Shown here: positions 8,737 through 18,399 of the stretch, one piece after another
How the letters are laid out: each line of letters begins with the position of its first letter
Numbering within the stretch: position 1 is the stretch's first letter
Assembly: GCA_902826775.1 (NCBI GenBank)
Contig: CADEHE010000005.1
Coordinates: 335,932 to 399,931, forward strand
Reading direction: 5' to 3'
From: an uncultured Pseudomonadota bacterium
GTDB taxonomy: Bacteria; Pseudomonadota; Gammaproteobacteria; Burkholderiales; JALYOK01
Length of the DNA stretch: 64,000 nt
Made by a program: the position numbers and the translations under genes
The notes under the pieces: generated by a model
What the model was told of the DNA's origin: nothing
Database searches by the model: none
What the model saw: only the letters and a program-made list of their open reading frames with translations

Positions 8737-9039
8737 TTCGTTATTAATGGCAGCATTCGCAAAACCTTTAGCAAAGTCCGGATGCGACCTGTAAATTTGT
8801 GTTGCTGCACCATTTCGGGGCGCCGCCAAGGGCGATTCCTTGGACCGCTGAGCGCGCCAAAAGCCTGGCTGCATCAGCCAGTTACGCATTGCGCGCCGGC
8901 GGCGACGGTTGGGATTGCGCCGCGGAAATATCTGCGACGCGGCCGCGGCATGGGCGCCGAACGCAGGGCGGCCAAAAGCGGGTCGAACGCGCCGCAAAGC
9001 AGGCGATGATAGGGTTCGAATCGAAATTGAGGTGCACCC
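8737..9039. other. Divergent intergenic region with a short hairpin
   Basis: About 300 bases between the divergent genes starting at 8736 (-) and 9040 (+). It holds a perfect small hairpin at 8865-8881 (CTGGCTG, loop CAT, CAGCCAG), then GC-rich sequence. No reading frame on either strand looks like a protein. It presumably contains both promoters, but I cannot pick out convincing -35/-10 pairs. Confidence 0.4.
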
Positions 9040-9663
9040 ATGAAATTCGTTAGCAATCTCCTCAAGCAACACGCGCAGCGCTATCCGACGATGGAACTCG
9101 CCGACATCTATAAGTTGCTGCACCAGGCGGCCACCGGCGCCGCGCATGCGGCGCCGAATTCCTTTGCCCGCGCCGCGGATGCGGCGCCGAATTCCTTTGC
9201 TCGCGCCGCGCATGCGGCGCCGAAGGCTCCTGCTGTCGCTGTACACGCGGCACTACCGAGTTCCCCAGTTCCGGTGGTGCTGGATGGCTTGCGCCATGAG
9301 CTGCTGAGCATGGGCGAGGGACCCGATGAGCCACTCCTTGACCCCATCTCGCCGGACGGCATGTTTGCGCGCGTGCATTTGCGCCCATACGTGGCGTCGG
9401 GCCGGCCGCTCGAGGCGCTCGCAGAGGCTTTCGTTGCGACGATGCAGCAGCCCGCCAATGGTTATGAAAAGCTTGCGCGCTTTTGTGGTTGTCTAGGCGA
9501 TCTGGCGGATAGCGGCGCGATCGCCTTCGACGCTGCGCAGGTGCGCGCGTACTTTGCCAAGTTGGCGGCCGATGGCTATCCGGTGCTGCGCCATTCGGCT
9601 GCGTTTCGCGATATCTATCGGCCGGCCTACAGAATCGTTCACGTTGACCTACTGGCGTCGTAG
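9040..9663 (+). CDS. Conserved-looking hypothetical protein with an 11-residue tandem repeat
   Basis: A 207-residue protein I do not recognise. The start follows GAGGTG at a normal distance. Residues 1-30 look helical. Residues 34-61 are a low-complexity tandem repeat, AAHAAPNSFAR, in two full copies and one partial copy. The rest (from about residue 75) is a compact globular-looking domain with no transmembrane segment (VHLRPYVASGRPLEALAEAF ... FRDIYRPAYRIVHVDLL). The repeat probably varies between strains. It is transcribed divergently from the EAL protein. No function is assigned. Confidence 0.65.
   Translation: MKFVSNLLKQHAQRYPTMELADIYKLLHQAATGAAHAAPNSFARAADAAPNSFARAAHAAPKAPAVAVHAALPSSPVPVVLDGLRHELLSMGEGPDEPLLDPISPDGMFARVHLRPYVASGRPLEALAEAFVATMQQPANGYEKLARFCGCLGDLADSGAIAFDAAQVRAYFAKLAADGYPVLRHSAAFRDIYRPAYRIVHVDLLAS
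9139..9222 (+). repeat. 33-bp in-frame tandem repeat
   Basis: Two nearly identical 33-bp units (9139-9171 and 9172-9204) and a partial third (9205-9222), each starting GCCGCG(C/G)ATGCGGCGCCG. The unit length is a multiple of three, so copy-number change keeps the reading frame of the hypothetical gene at 9040. Confidence 0.8.
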
Positions 9664-9778
9664 GTGCGGCATATTCGGCTTGCGGCCGCAGCGACGCGAA
9701 TGCGTCGCCGAAACTTGCGTTGCGTGCTGGAGGAAGGCGGTTTGAGCGCGGCGCCGGCGCGCGCTAGTTAGAGTCTCG

Positions 9779-11341
9779 TTACCAAGTGTAGCGCACACGA
9801 TAGCGCACCACGCCTTCTTGCCCTTTGCTTAAACGCACTGGAAAGTGGATGGTATGCGCATCCTTCTTTTCGAACTTGTGCGATTGCGATACCAGTTCCC
9901 AGTTGGTCCAACGGTAGAGATGTTCCGCAACGAGTACCTTGGTTGCTTCGTCTTTTTGGTTGCGCACTTTGACCTCGATTTCCTCTTCGATCATCTTGCG
10001 CTTGGTATCAATTTTGTAATCGATTTGCCGGCGCTCGCCGACTATGTCGAAGGCCTGCCCCAGTTTGATGCGGATAGTTTCGTCGCGCGGCGTGTGGTCA
10101 ATGACGTCTTCGCCGATAAATTCCAGAGATTGGTCGGCGTCGTCCAACTTCGACACGCGGACTCGACCTTGCGGCAACGGCATACCCATGTTGTTTTGCT
10201 TGGCGTTCTTGAAGGTCAGATAGACATCGACTTTCTTGTTGGACTGCGTGCCGAACGATTGCTCGGTGTTTAGACCGCCGTAGAATCCAAAGCCTGGCCC
10301 GACCCCATCGTACACGGTCAATTTCTCGCAATCGACGTCATTGGCTCGCGGGAACAATTCGATCTGTTTGGTGGAGTTCTCCGGTAGTGTGGTTGGCTGG
10401 CTCAGCGTGTAGAGGTGGTATTCAAAGAACGCTTTCTCGGAGAACTCCGGGGCGGCTCCTGCCGGTGCGGCCATCACTTCGGCGCGCATCATCGCGCGGC
10501 CTTTGAGCAGGGCAGGTTGCGCACGCTGCACATCGCCGGCGATGAGCTTGAGTTTGCTGTCCGCATAGCTCGCGCCAGATTGATTGATGATCGATACCCA
10601 TGCCGACACATCCAACTTGCATTGATCGACGCCTTTGCTAGAGGCTTCCGAAAAGACTAGGTTGTAGTCCGCCCACCAACTCATGCCTTGAGTCTGGTAG
10701 CTCACGCGCGTGCGGTGGCTGCCTTCTTTTTTGGTCGCCACATCCCACACTAAAGTCGGGCGCGTGAGCAGTCCACCCGGGAGTGTAGGCAGTTTAACCC
10801 GGTTGTAATTCTGTATCACGTCTACACTACCGTCGGTATTCTGTAGAACGAGGCCGCCTTGAGTGGCGAGCAGTTTGCCTTGCGAGATCTCGACCGTGTT
10901 GCCGTGCGCTTGCTCGACGGCGATGTCTCGATCGATGAACTTTTGCAGCAGTTTCTCATTGCTGACGAGATCGAACTGAAAATTCTGTTCGACCACGCGA
11001 GTCTCGCTCGGATCGGTCAGCGAAGAGAAGGCAACGCTTGTTGGATCGATCAGCGCAGCTACATCGGTAAAGCGCACGATGTTGCGGCCTTTTTCCAGAT
11101 CGAGGTCGCGTTCTTGCCGCACTACTGCATAACCAGGTACGGCTTGGCCATTGCCGCCGCTGCGAAACACTTCCGGTGAAATCGACCCGGGCTGCGCGCT
11201 GGAATAAATCGTAATCGAGGTGCTGGTATCTGCCTTCTGTGCGTGTAAAGCCGATGGCGCCAGTGCAGCGCCAACGCTTATGGCCAGGACGGTACGGGCA
11301 AGCACGTCCCGTACAGCGCATTGAACTTGTTTCATCGTCAC
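9779..11341 (-). CDS. DUF4139 domain-containing exported protein
   Basis: A 520-residue protein with an N-terminal signal peptide (TVLAISVGAALAPSALHAQ, with cleavage expected after HAQ). The middle and C-terminus fit DUF4139: VSYQTQGMSWWADYNLVFS, WVSIINQSGASYADSKLKLIAGDVQRAQ and the closing YRVRYTW. DUF4139 proteins are beta-rich exported proteins of unclear function, some annotated as mucoidy-inhibitor related. It is probably periplasmic. The next gene on the same strand, the PhoX-type phosphatase upstream, is only 66 bases away, so the two may share a transcript. Confidence 0.8.
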   Translation of the reverse strand: MTMKQVQCAVRDVLARTVLAISVGAALAPSALHAQKADTSTSITIYSSAQPGSISPEVFRSGGNGQAVPGYAVVRQERDLDLEKGRNIVRFTDVAALIDPTSVAFSSLTDPSETRVVEQNFQFDLVSNEKLLQKFIDRDIAVEQAHGNTVEISQGKLLATQGGLVLQNTDGSVDVIQNYNRVKLPTLPGGLLTRPTLVWDVATKKEGSHRTRVSYQTQGMSWWADYNLVFSEASSKGVDQCKLDVSAWVSIINQSGASYADSKLKLIAGDVQRAQPALLKGRAMMRAEVMAAPAGAAPEFSEKAFFEYHLYTLSQPTTLPENSTKQIELFPRANDVDCEKLTVYDGVGPGFGFYGGLNTEQSFGTQSNKKVDVYLTFKNAKQNNMGMPLPQGRVRVSKLDDADQSLEFIGEDVIDHTPRDETIRIKLGQAFDIVGERRQIDYKIDTKRKMIEEEIEVKVRNQKDEATKVLVAEHLYRWTNWELVSQSHKFEKKDAHTIHFPVRLSKGQEGVVRYRVRYTW

Positions 11342-11407
11342 TCCGATATCATGGATATGCAGCGTAGTAACGCAGCGCGAGCGCTAAGGGGTTAACGGCT
11401 TGTCGCT

Positions 11408-13372
11408 CTACGTGCCAATAACGTTGCCATCCTCTTTTTGGATCACCACGGTGGCCGAGCGGGGACGTTGCCCCGCTGCGCCGTCCGGCCAACTGCTCAC
11501 TGCTTTAGGGTTTGCCGGATCGTTGCGCATGGTGTTGCTTTCGCCGGGATGCTGGATGTTGACGAACAGCGTGCGCATGTCCGGCGTCATGGTGATCCCG
11601 GTGACTTCGGCGCCGCGTGGTGCGGTTAAAAAGCGTTTAATCTGCCCAGTGGTCACATCCGCGCACAACATTTGATTGTTGCCGATATTGGCAAACTCCG
11701 GGCGGCCCATTTCGCGCACGAACGCATCGGTTTGGATCCAAAGCACGCCGCGCGGATCGAACCACAAACCATCCGGACAGGCGAAGATGTCGCCCTTGAT
11801 GTTGCCCTTGCGATCGGCTTGCTCTTGCGCGGGGTCGCCGCACTGCACGAACAAGTCCCACTCGAAGGCGGTCGCGCATGGATCGGCGCCAGTCTCGCGC
11901 CAATGCAGGATGTGGCCATAGATGTTTTGGGCGCGTGGGTTGGCGGCGTTCGGGCCCGGCTTGCCCTCCTTGCCGCGGTCCTCGTTGTTGGTGAGGGTGA
12001 CGTACGCGTCGCCGGTCACGGGGTGGATCGCGACGCGCTCGGGGCGATCCATTTTTGTCGCGCCGGCAATGTCCGCCGCTTGCCGCGTCTTCACGCACAC
12101 GCTCGCTTGGTCGGGGAAGCCGGCTTCCGCGGTCAAACCGCCGCCGCCCGCGATCAGCGGCAGCCATGCGCCCTTGCCGTCGGCGTCGTAGCGCGCGACA
12201 TAGAGTGTGCCGTGATCGAGCAAATTGAAGTTGGCGCGCCGGTCCGCGGGGTTGAAGCGGTCGCGGCTCACAAACTTGTAGACGTATTCGAAACGCTCGT
12301 CGTCGCCCATGTAGACCACCACGCGTCCGTCTGGCGCCACCACGGTCATCGCGCCTTCGTGCTTGAAGCGTCCCAGCGCGGTGCGCTTGACCGGCACACT
12401 GTGCGGATCGAATGGATCGATTTCAGTGACCCAGCCGAACTGATTCGCTTCGTTCGGATGTTTCGCGGCATCGAAGCGCTCGTCAAACTCGTGCCAGCGA
12501 TAGCCTTGGCCCTTGTCGTTGATGTTATAGCGCTTCTGTTCAGCAGGAATGGTGCCGGATTGATTGACGACGTAGAAAGTAAAATTCTCGTCACACGTCA
12601 GGTACGTGCCCCACGGCGTGTAGCCGTTGGCGCAGTTGTTCAGAATACCGTGCGCGTTGACGCCGTCGGGGTGCAGCGCGGACTTCATTAGCGCCGAGCC
12701 GGCGGCTGGCCCGGCCACGCGCGCCGGGGTGTTCGGCGTGATGCGGCGCGCGTACTTGGACGGGCGCGCCACGCCCCAGCGGCCGTTCTGCTCTTGTACT
12801 TCGATGATACTGACGCCGTGCGCGGCTTGCGACTTCGCGACCTTGGCCGCGTTCCAATTCGCCATTCCGTCCGGGTGCAGCAAGCCATCGTCGGCATATT
12901 CGTGATTGCAACAGATAAGTCCGCGTTGCGAATCTTCAGCGCGCGGTTGCGCGTCGGGGCGATCGGCCCAGGCGAACGGAAAAAATTGCATGCCGTCGTG
13001 ATGCATGCCGGATTGCTTGAGTTGATCATCCGCACTTTGACTGGCGTCTTGCTTAAACGCGGGGCCGTCAGAAATCGGATCGCCCCAGGCAATGAGCACG
13101 GCGGCGCGATAGCCCGCCGGCACCCGCACCATGTCTTCTTTGGAGGATGCAATTGAGGCGAACGTAATCTCAGGTTGCGTGAACTGGGCCTTGGCGGCAG
13201 CCCGCCCCGTTCCCTGCCGCTGGATTGCGACGCAGCCATTTAGCAGAGCCAACGCAGTTGCACTTAGGCCGCCGACGATGAAACGGCGGCGCGCAGGGTT
13301 CGCTGCCACGATGGCCTCGAAACTGAGGTTGGAGGATGTGTTGCTTGTGCCGAGGTCGTCGGGGTCGCGCAT
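11408..13372 (-). CDS. PhoX-type phosphatase family protein (DUF839)
   Basis: A 654-residue exported protein. The N-terminus has RRRFIVGG followed by a hydrophobic stretch ending LLNGC, which fits a twin-arginine signal and possibly a lipobox. PhoX enzymes are calcium/iron-dependent alkaline phosphatases that release phosphate from organic phosphates in the periplasm. Blocks typical of the family are visible: CCNHEYADDGLLHPDG, YGTYLTCDENF-like sequence (WGTYLTCDENFTFY), VVYMGDDERFEYVYKFVSRD and DNEDRG-like sequence near the end. GGAG precedes the start. No pho box was recognised upstream. Confidence 0.87.
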   Translation of the reverse strand: MRDPDDLGTSNTSSNLSFEAIVAANPARRRFIVGGLSATALALLNGCVAIQRQGTGRAAAKAQFTQPEITFASIASSKEDMVRVPAGYRAAVLIAWGDPISDGPAFKQDASQSADDQLKQSGMHHDGMQFFPFAWADRPDAQPRAEDSQRGLICCNHEYADDGLLHPDGMANWNAAKVAKSQAAHGVSIIEVQEQNGRWGVARPSKYARRITPNTPARVAGPAAGSALMKSALHPDGVNAHGILNNCANGYTPWGTYLTCDENFTFYVVNQSGTIPAEQKRYNINDKGQGYRWHEFDERFDAAKHPNEANQFGWVTEIDPFDPHSVPVKRTALGRFKHEGAMTVVAPDGRVVVYMGDDERFEYVYKFVSRDRFNPADRRANFNLLDHGTLYVARYDADGKGAWLPLIAGGGGLTAEAGFPDQASVCVKTRQAADIAGATKMDRPERVAIHPVTGDAYVTLTNNEDRGKEGKPGPNAANPRAQNIYGHILHWRETGADPCATAFEWDLFVQCGDPAQEQADRKGNIKGDIFACPDGLWFDPRGVLWIQTDAFVREMGRPEFANIGNNQMLCADVTTGQIKRFLTAPRGAEVTGITMTPDMRTLFVNIQHPGESNTMRNDPANPKAVSSWPDGAAGQRPRSATVVIQKEDGNVIGT

Positions 13373-13473
13373 GTGCTTGCTCCATCAAATCCATCGAAGT
13401 GGCGCTATTTTAGAGGCAAGGTAGGCGTAGCGCGAACGGTATAATGGCCGTGTTGATTTCAAGAGAGACGAGC

Positions 13474-14316
13474 ATGCGCTTTGCAGGAACGGATTCCTAT
13501 GTTGCCACCGATGATTTAATGCTGGCGGTGAACGCTGCGATCACGCTCGAGCGGCCGCTGCTCATCAAGGGCGAACCCGGCACCGGCAAGACGCTGTTGG
13601 CGCAGGAAGTCGCGCGCGCGCTCGCCATGCCGCTGCACGAGTGGCATGTGAAATCCACCACCAAGGCGCAGCACGGCTTGTATGAGTACGACGCCGTGTC
13701 GCGCCTGCGCGATTCGCAGTTGGGTGACGGCCGCGTGCACGATATCCGCAACTATATCGTGCAGGGCAAACTTTGGGACGCTTTCGCAGCGGACCAACGC
13801 TCAGTGCTGCTCATCGACGAAATCGACAAGGCAGACATCGAGTTTCCCAACGATTTGCTGCGCGAACTCGATCGCATGGAATTCTACGTCTACGAAACGC
13901 GCGAACTAGTGAAGGCGCGCAGCCGGCCCGTGGTGTTCATCACCAGCAACAACGAGAAAGAACTGCCGGATGCATTTTTGCGCCGCTGCTTCTTTCATTA
14001 CATCCGCTTTCCCGATAAGGACACGATGCAACGCATCGTCGACGTGCATTACCCCGGCATCAAGAAGGACTTGACGCGCCAAGCCCTCGATGTGTTCTTC
14101 GAGCTGCGCGAAGTGCCGGGATTAAAGAAAAAGCCTTCGACGTCCGAGTTGCTCGATTGGTTGAAACTGCTTATGGCGGAGGACATTCCGCCGGAGGCGC
14201 TGCGCAGCCAAGACAGCAGCAAGTTCATCCCGCCGTTATATGGCGCACTGCTGAAAAACGAGCAAGACGTGCAGTTGTTCGAGCGCCTGGCATTCATGTC
14301 GCGGCGAGCACGGTAG
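13474..14316 (+). CDS. MoxR-family AAA+ ATPase
   Basis: A 280-residue AAA+ ATPase. Walker A is GEPGTGKT near residue 32, Walker B is VLLIDEIDKAD near residue 113, and sensor 1 is FITSNNEKELPDAFLRRCFFHY. MoxR ATPases work as chaperones with VWA-domain partners, for example in metal cofactor insertion. A VWA protein gene of the CoxE type lies just downstream, so the two probably act together on a target not visible here. The ATG at 13474 was chosen over an upstream ATG because AGAGAG sits just before it. Confidence 0.9.
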   Translation: MRFAGTDSYVATDDLMLAVNAAITLERPLLIKGEPGTGKTLLAQEVARALAMPLHEWHVKSTTKAQHGLYEYDAVSRLRDSQLGDGRVHDIRNYIVQGKLWDAFAADQRSVLLIDEIDKADIEFPNDLLRELDRMEFYVYETRELVKARSRPVVFITSNNEKELPDAFLRRCFFHYIRFPDKDTMQRIVDVHYPGIKKDLTRQALDVFFELREVPGLKKKPSTSELLDWLKLLMAEDIPPEALRSQDSSKFIPPLYGALLKNEQDVQLFERLAFMSRRAR

Positions 14317-14321
14317 CTTAG

Positions 14322-14528
14322 ATGAGTTTCGGCGAGACGCTGACGCGCTGGGCCATTATCATCGGCTTTGGCTTGCTCGCTGCCGTCGCTGGGCTTGCCG
14401 GCGCGCTGATCATCAGCACGGGCCAGCCTGGCAATGCCCCTGTATTGCTGCTGGTTGCGGCTGCGAGCGTGGTCATCGCGTTCGTATTGCATCGCAGCTT
14501 AAAGCGTTCGCGCAGCAATGGGTCGTGA
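14322..14528 (+). CDS. Small two-helix membrane protein
   Basis: A 68-residue protein with two hydrophobic helices (WAIIIGFGLLAAVAGLAGALII and VLLLVAAASVVIAFVL) joined by a short polar turn and ending in a basic tail. It starts 5 bases after the MoxR stop and precedes the VWA gene on the same strand. Coding use is supported by length, position and clean hydrophobic pattern, but not by any family match. Confidence 0.55.
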   Translation: MSFGETLTRWAIIIGFGLLAAVAGLAGALIISTGQPGNAPVLLLVAAASVVIAFVLHRSLKRSRSNGS

Positions 14529-14602
14529 TGGGGCTATACCCGTCATAGATGAAATCGGTTTGCCGCTAGGAATATGAGAAATAGGAAGATCCTGTAACAA
14601 GT

Positions 14603-15784
14603 ATGTTGATAGATTTCTTCTTCACCCTGAAACAGCATCAGTTGCCTGTTTCCATCAAGGAGTTTCTGACTTTGTTGGAAGCACTGCAGCGCGGTGTTGT
14701 TTTCGCCGATCTCGATGAGTTCTACTACCTCTCTCGCGCAAGTTTGGTGAAAGACGAAACACATTTCGATAAGTTCGATCGCGCCTTTGCGGAGTACTTT
14801 CGTGGCGTGCAGAGCCTGCCCGATGCGCTTGCTTTTCAACTGCCGGAAGAGTGGCTGCGCAAACTGGCCGAACGCGTGCTGACAGATGAAGAGAAGGCGA
14901 TGATCGAGGCGCTCGGCGGTTTGGACAAGCTGCTGGAGACGCTCAAGCAGCGCTTGGAGGAGCAGAAGGGGCGGCACCAAGGCGGCAGCAAGTGGATCGG
15001 AACCGCCGGCACTTCGCCGTTCGGCGCGTACGGTTTTAACCCCGAAGGCATTCGCATCGGCCAGGAAGGTTCGCGCAACCGCCGTGCGGTCAAGGTTTGG
15101 GACAAGCGCGAGTACCGCAATCTCGACGATGACGTTGAGCTTGGCACGCGCAACATCAAGATTGCGCTGCGGCGCTTGCGCAAGTTCGCGCGCGAAGGCG
15201 TGCCAGAGGAACTCGACCTCGGCGGCACCATTCGCGCCACTGCGGACAATGCCGGCTGGCTCGATATCAAACTAGTGCCCGAATTGCGCAACACCATCAA
15301 GGTGCTGCTGTTCATGGACATCGGCGGCTCGATGGACGATCACATCAAAGTGTGCGAAGAAGTTTTTTCCGCAGTGCGTTCAGAGTTTAAACATCTGGAG
15401 TATTTCTACTTCCATAACTTCGTTTACGAAAGCGTTTGGAAGGATAATCGCCGCCGCTTCAACGAACGCACCAAGACGTACGATCTGATCCACAAGTATG
15501 GACCTGACTACAAGCTGGTATTCGTCGGTGATGCGCACATGAGTCCGTACGAAATTCTCGAACCCGGCGGCAGTATCGAGCACATGAACGAAGAACCCGG
15601 TGCGCTATGGCTCAAGCGCCTAACCGAACACTTCAAGCACTCGGTATGGCTAAACCCTATTCCTGAAAGTCATTGGAACTATGCCGTCTCCATCCAAACC
15701 GTGCATCGCTTGATGGAAGGCCGCATGTTCCCGCTCACCTTGGCGGGGTTGGAGCATGCGATGAAGCGGCTGCTGACTAAGTAG
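14603..15784 (+). CDS. VWA domain-containing protein, CoxE-like
   Basis: A 393-residue protein. The N-terminal half (FFFTLKQHQLPVSIKEFLTLLEAL ...) matches the CoxE-like helical region. The C-terminal half is a von Willebrand A domain whose metal site reads LLFMDIGGSMDDH, close to the usual DxSxS but with Gly-Gly in DIGGS. VWA proteins of this type are paired with MoxR ATPases, which is the arrangement here. A role in maturation of an enzyme complex is plausible, but no obvious client enzyme is adjacent. Confidence 0.85.
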   Translation: MLIDFFFTLKQHQLPVSIKEFLTLLEALQRGVVFADLDEFYYLSRASLVKDETHFDKFDRAFAEYFRGVQSLPDALAFQLPEEWLRKLAERVLTDEEKAMIEALGGLDKLLETLKQRLEEQKGRHQGGSKWIGTAGTSPFGAYGFNPEGIRIGQEGSRNRRAVKVWDKREYRNLDDDVELGTRNIKIALRRLRKFAREGVPEELDLGGTIRATADNAGWLDIKLVPELRNTIKVLLFMDIGGSMDDHIKVCEEVFSAVRSEFKHLEYFYFHNFVYESVWKDNRRRFNERTKTYDLIHKYGPDYKLVFVGDAHMSPYEILEPGGSIEHMNEEPGALWLKRLTEHFKHSVWLNPIPESHWNYAVSIQTVHRLMEGRMFPLTLAGLEHAMKRLLTK

Positions 15785-15799
15785 GTGCTGAGCGCCGGG

Positions 15800-15819
15800 C
15801 CTGCGGCTCGGGCCGCAGG
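15800..15819. terminator. Hairpin in a convergent gap
   Basis: A perfect 8-bp stem (CCTGCGGC, loop TCGG, GCCGCAGG) lies in the 44-base gap between the convergent VWA and GGDEF/EAL genes. There is no clear T-run on either side, so it is a probable but weak two-way terminator. Confidence 0.4.
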
Positions 15820-15828
15820 TTCAACGTT

Positions 15829-18399
15829 CTACGCGGCCAGCAAATACCGCTCGGCCTCGTTCGCCGGCAGAGGGTGGCTGAAGTGGTAACCCTGATACAT
15901 ATCGCAGTCGAGCTGGGTCAATGCTTGAACTTGCTCTTGCGTCTCGACCCCTTCGGCGATGACACGCAAGCCAAGGCGATGCGCCATGGCGACGATGGCG
16001 CTGACTATAACCGAGTCATCGGCATCGATCACCACGTCGGACACGAAAGAGCGATCGATTTTAAGCGCATCGATGGGCAGGCGTTTCAGATAGCTCAGCG
16101 ACGAGTACCCTTTGCCGAAGTCGTCGATGGTGAGCGTCATACCAAGCTCGCCCAAGCTCTTGAGGGTGGTGAACTCGCCGTCGAGGTCGCGCAGCAATAA
16201 GCTTTCGGTGATCTCGAATTCCAATGCGCTAGGCTCAAGTTTGGTCTCTTGCAGCACGCTGGTAAGCACGTCGATAAGCGCATCGCGGCGCATCAGCTGC
16301 GCCGCGGACAAATTGATTGCGACCGAAGGCGAACGCAGGCCGGCCTCGCGCCAACTCTGAATTTGCCGGCATGCGGCGCGCAGCACCCATTCGCCGAGAG
16401 GGATGATAAGCCCGGTTTCCTCGGCCACGGGAATAAATTGCTCAGGCAGCAGCAAGCCGCGCGTCGGATGTTGCCAACGCACCAGAGCTTCGAAGCCTTC
16501 GGCTTTGCCGGTGCCGAGATCGACTTTGGGCTGGTAGTGCAAGACGAACTGGTTATTGATAATGGCTTTCTTCAGGTCTGTCTCGATCGCCATGCGCTCG
16601 AGCAGCGAGGCGTTCATGCGCGGTGAGAAGAACTGGTAAGAGCCGCGCGCGCTTTCTTTGGCGTGGTACATCGCGGTGTCGGCATGTTTCATCAGCGTGT
16701 CGGCGTCCTCGCCGTCGTTGGGGTACATGCTCACGCCGATGCTGCAAGAAATTTCCAGTGCGTGAGCGTCGATTTCGAGTGGTTGACTCACCGAATCGAT
16801 GATCTTGCGCGCGACCACGGCGGCGCCTTCGTGCTCGCGCAGCTCGTTCAAGACAACGATGAACTCGTCGCCGCCCAAGCGCGCAAGCGTGTCGTTCTGC
16901 CGCAGGCAAACGCCGATGCGCTTGGCGACCTGCTTGAGCAACTCATCGCCGACGTGGTGGCCGAGCGAATCGTTGACCGTCTTGAAGCGATCGAGATCGA
17001 GGAACATAACTGCCAGCCGGCGGTTGCGGCGCCGCGCATTGGAGATACCCTGATACAGGCGGTCGCGCAGCAGCGTGCGGTTGGGTAGACCGGTGAGCGC
17101 GTCGCGCGTGGCTAAAAACTCCGCCCGTTCTTCGGCGCGCTTTTGCTCCGAGATGTCGGTGCCGACGCACGCGATGTAGCGCTTGCCGTCCATGTCGACC
17201 AGGCGCGCGCTGAACAGCAGCGTCGCGGTATCGCCGTTCTTCGCCATGAAACGCGCTTCGCAATTCGAGTGATGCTGCGCCAGCGCTGCGTGCACGCGGT
17301 GCTCGATGATGGGTTTATCCGGTTCGGCGAACAGATCCAGCACATCGAGCCCGACGATTTCGCTGCCGGCGTAACCGGAGGTGCGCTCCAAATTGCCGTT
17401 CCAGCGCACGATGCGGCCGTCTTCATCAAGCAGCATAAAGATGCCCGGCAAGCTGTCCATGAGAGTGAGCGAGAAATTCTTCTCGCGCAGCAAATTGTGC
17501 TCGGCGCGCTTGCGGCGAGTGATGTCTTCGAAGGTGCCGATGACGCGCTTGGCGCGGCCGTCGGCGCCGCGTTCGGTGACTTTGCCGCGCATCAGCACCC
17601 AGCGCCAGGTGCCGGATACATCGCGCATGCGATGCTCGGCGTAGAACGTCGGCGTCTGTCCCTTGAGCGTGGCGACGACGCGATTGCGAATGTCGGCGCG
17701 GTCTTCCGGGTGGATCAGCTCCACCATTTCATTAGCGTCGATCCAGCGCCAGTTGGCGCGCTGGCCCAGCACGGCCGCCCAGTCTTTGCCGATGGTGACG
17801 CGGTGGTTCGGAATATCCCAGTCCCAGGCGGAAAGCGTCGAACTTTCCAACGCGAACTTGAGTTGTTGTTCGGCCTCAAGTGTGACTTGGCGCAAGCGTG
17901 CCAATTCGCGCATCTTGCGGCGCAGATCGATTTGATCGACCACTTGCCGGGCGAACGCGCGCAAGCCGTCGGCTTCCGACGGCACCAGGCGGCGCGGTTG
18001 CGTATCGAAGACCGCCAGCCAGCCCAGGTGAAAGCCGGTCGCATTAACCAGCGGCGCCAGCGCAATGAAACGCAGTGCAGGGGCGCTGGTCACCAGCGGA
18101 TGGTGTTTGAATTCGGTGCGAGCCGCAGTGTCTTCAATGCAGATCATTTCGCTCGGTTGGCCGCCTTGCAGGGGGGCAACGAGCGCGGTAATCGCCGCCG
18201 TGGGCACTTGTTCTAAGCCATGCGTGACGATCGCTGCTTCTTCGCCGGTTAAGCTGAGCGCAGCGTAAGCCGCGCGGCAGACGTTTGCGGCGAGTGAAGC
18301 CAGCTCCACCAGCGTGACTTGGCCATTTTCTTGCTCGGCGGCGCGCAGCCACTCCAGCTTCTGCGTATCGGTCAGAAGATTGTCCGCTAGGTTGTTCAT
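15829..18399 (-). CDS. GAF-PAS-PAS-GGDEF-EAL c-di-GMP protein
   Basis: An 856-residue cytoplasmic signalling protein with no membrane segments. Approximate order: GAF at residues 15-165, PAS/PAC at 180-300, PAS at 305-425, GGDEF at 430-590, EAL at 600-856. The GGDEF signature is intact (LARLGGDEFIVVL), and the EAL signature is intact (EGFEALVRW, with DDFGKGYSSL), so both diguanylate cyclase and phosphodiesterase activities are possible. In such proteins the sensor domains often bias one activity. The ATG of MNNLADN was chosen because AGGCGA precedes it; two earlier in-frame starts exist. Downstream it is convergent with the VWA gene. Confidence 0.9.
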   Translation of the reverse strand: MNNLADNLLTDTQKLEWLRAAEQENGQVTLVELASLAANVCRAAYAALSLTGEEAAIVTHGLEQVPTAAITALVAPLQGGQPSEMICIEDTAARTEFKHHPLVTSAPALRFIALAPLVNATGFHLGWLAVFDTQPRRLVPSEADGLRAFARQVVDQIDLRRKMRELARLRQVTLEAEQQLKFALESSTLSAWDWDIPNHRVTIGKDWAAVLGQRANWRWIDANEMVELIHPEDRADIRNRVVATLKGQTPTFYAEHRMRDVSGTWRWVLMRGKVTERGADGRAKRVIGTFEDITRRKRAEHNLLREKNFSLTLMDSLPGIFMLLDEDGRIVRWNGNLERTSGYAGSEIVGLDVLDLFAEPDKPIIEHRVHAALAQHHSNCEARFMAKNGDTATLLFSARLVDMDGKRYIACVGTDISEQKRAEERAEFLATRDALTGLPNRTLLRDRLYQGISNARRRNRRLAVMFLDLDRFKTVNDSLGHHVGDELLKQVAKRIGVCLRQNDTLARLGGDEFIVVLNELREHEGAAVVARKIIDSVSQPLEIDAHALEISCSIGVSMYPNDGEDADTLMKHADTAMYHAKESARGSYQFFSPRMNASLLERMAIETDLKKAIINNQFVLHYQPKVDLGTGKAEGFEALVRWQHPTRGLLLPEQFIPVAEETGLIIPLGEWVLRAACRQIQSWREAGLRSPSVAINLSAAQLMRRDALIDVLTSVLQETKLEPSALEFEITESLLLRDLDGEFTTLKSLGELGMTLTIDDFGKGYSSLSYLKRLPIDALKIDRSFVSDVVIDADDSVIVSAIVAMAHRLGLRVIAEGVETQEQVQALTQLDCDMYQGYHFSHPLPANEAERYLLAA

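Noticed and set aside
8737..9246. Arginine-rich N-terminal extension of the GGDEF/EAL protein
   Set aside because: It is antisense to the repeat-containing gene at 9040 and has repeats mirroring it.
11672..12691. Long open frame antisense to the PhoX gene, and similar long antisense frames at 17143-18216 and 26846-28270
   Set aside because: They are antisense to well-supported genes, lack family features and are what high-GC codon bias gives.
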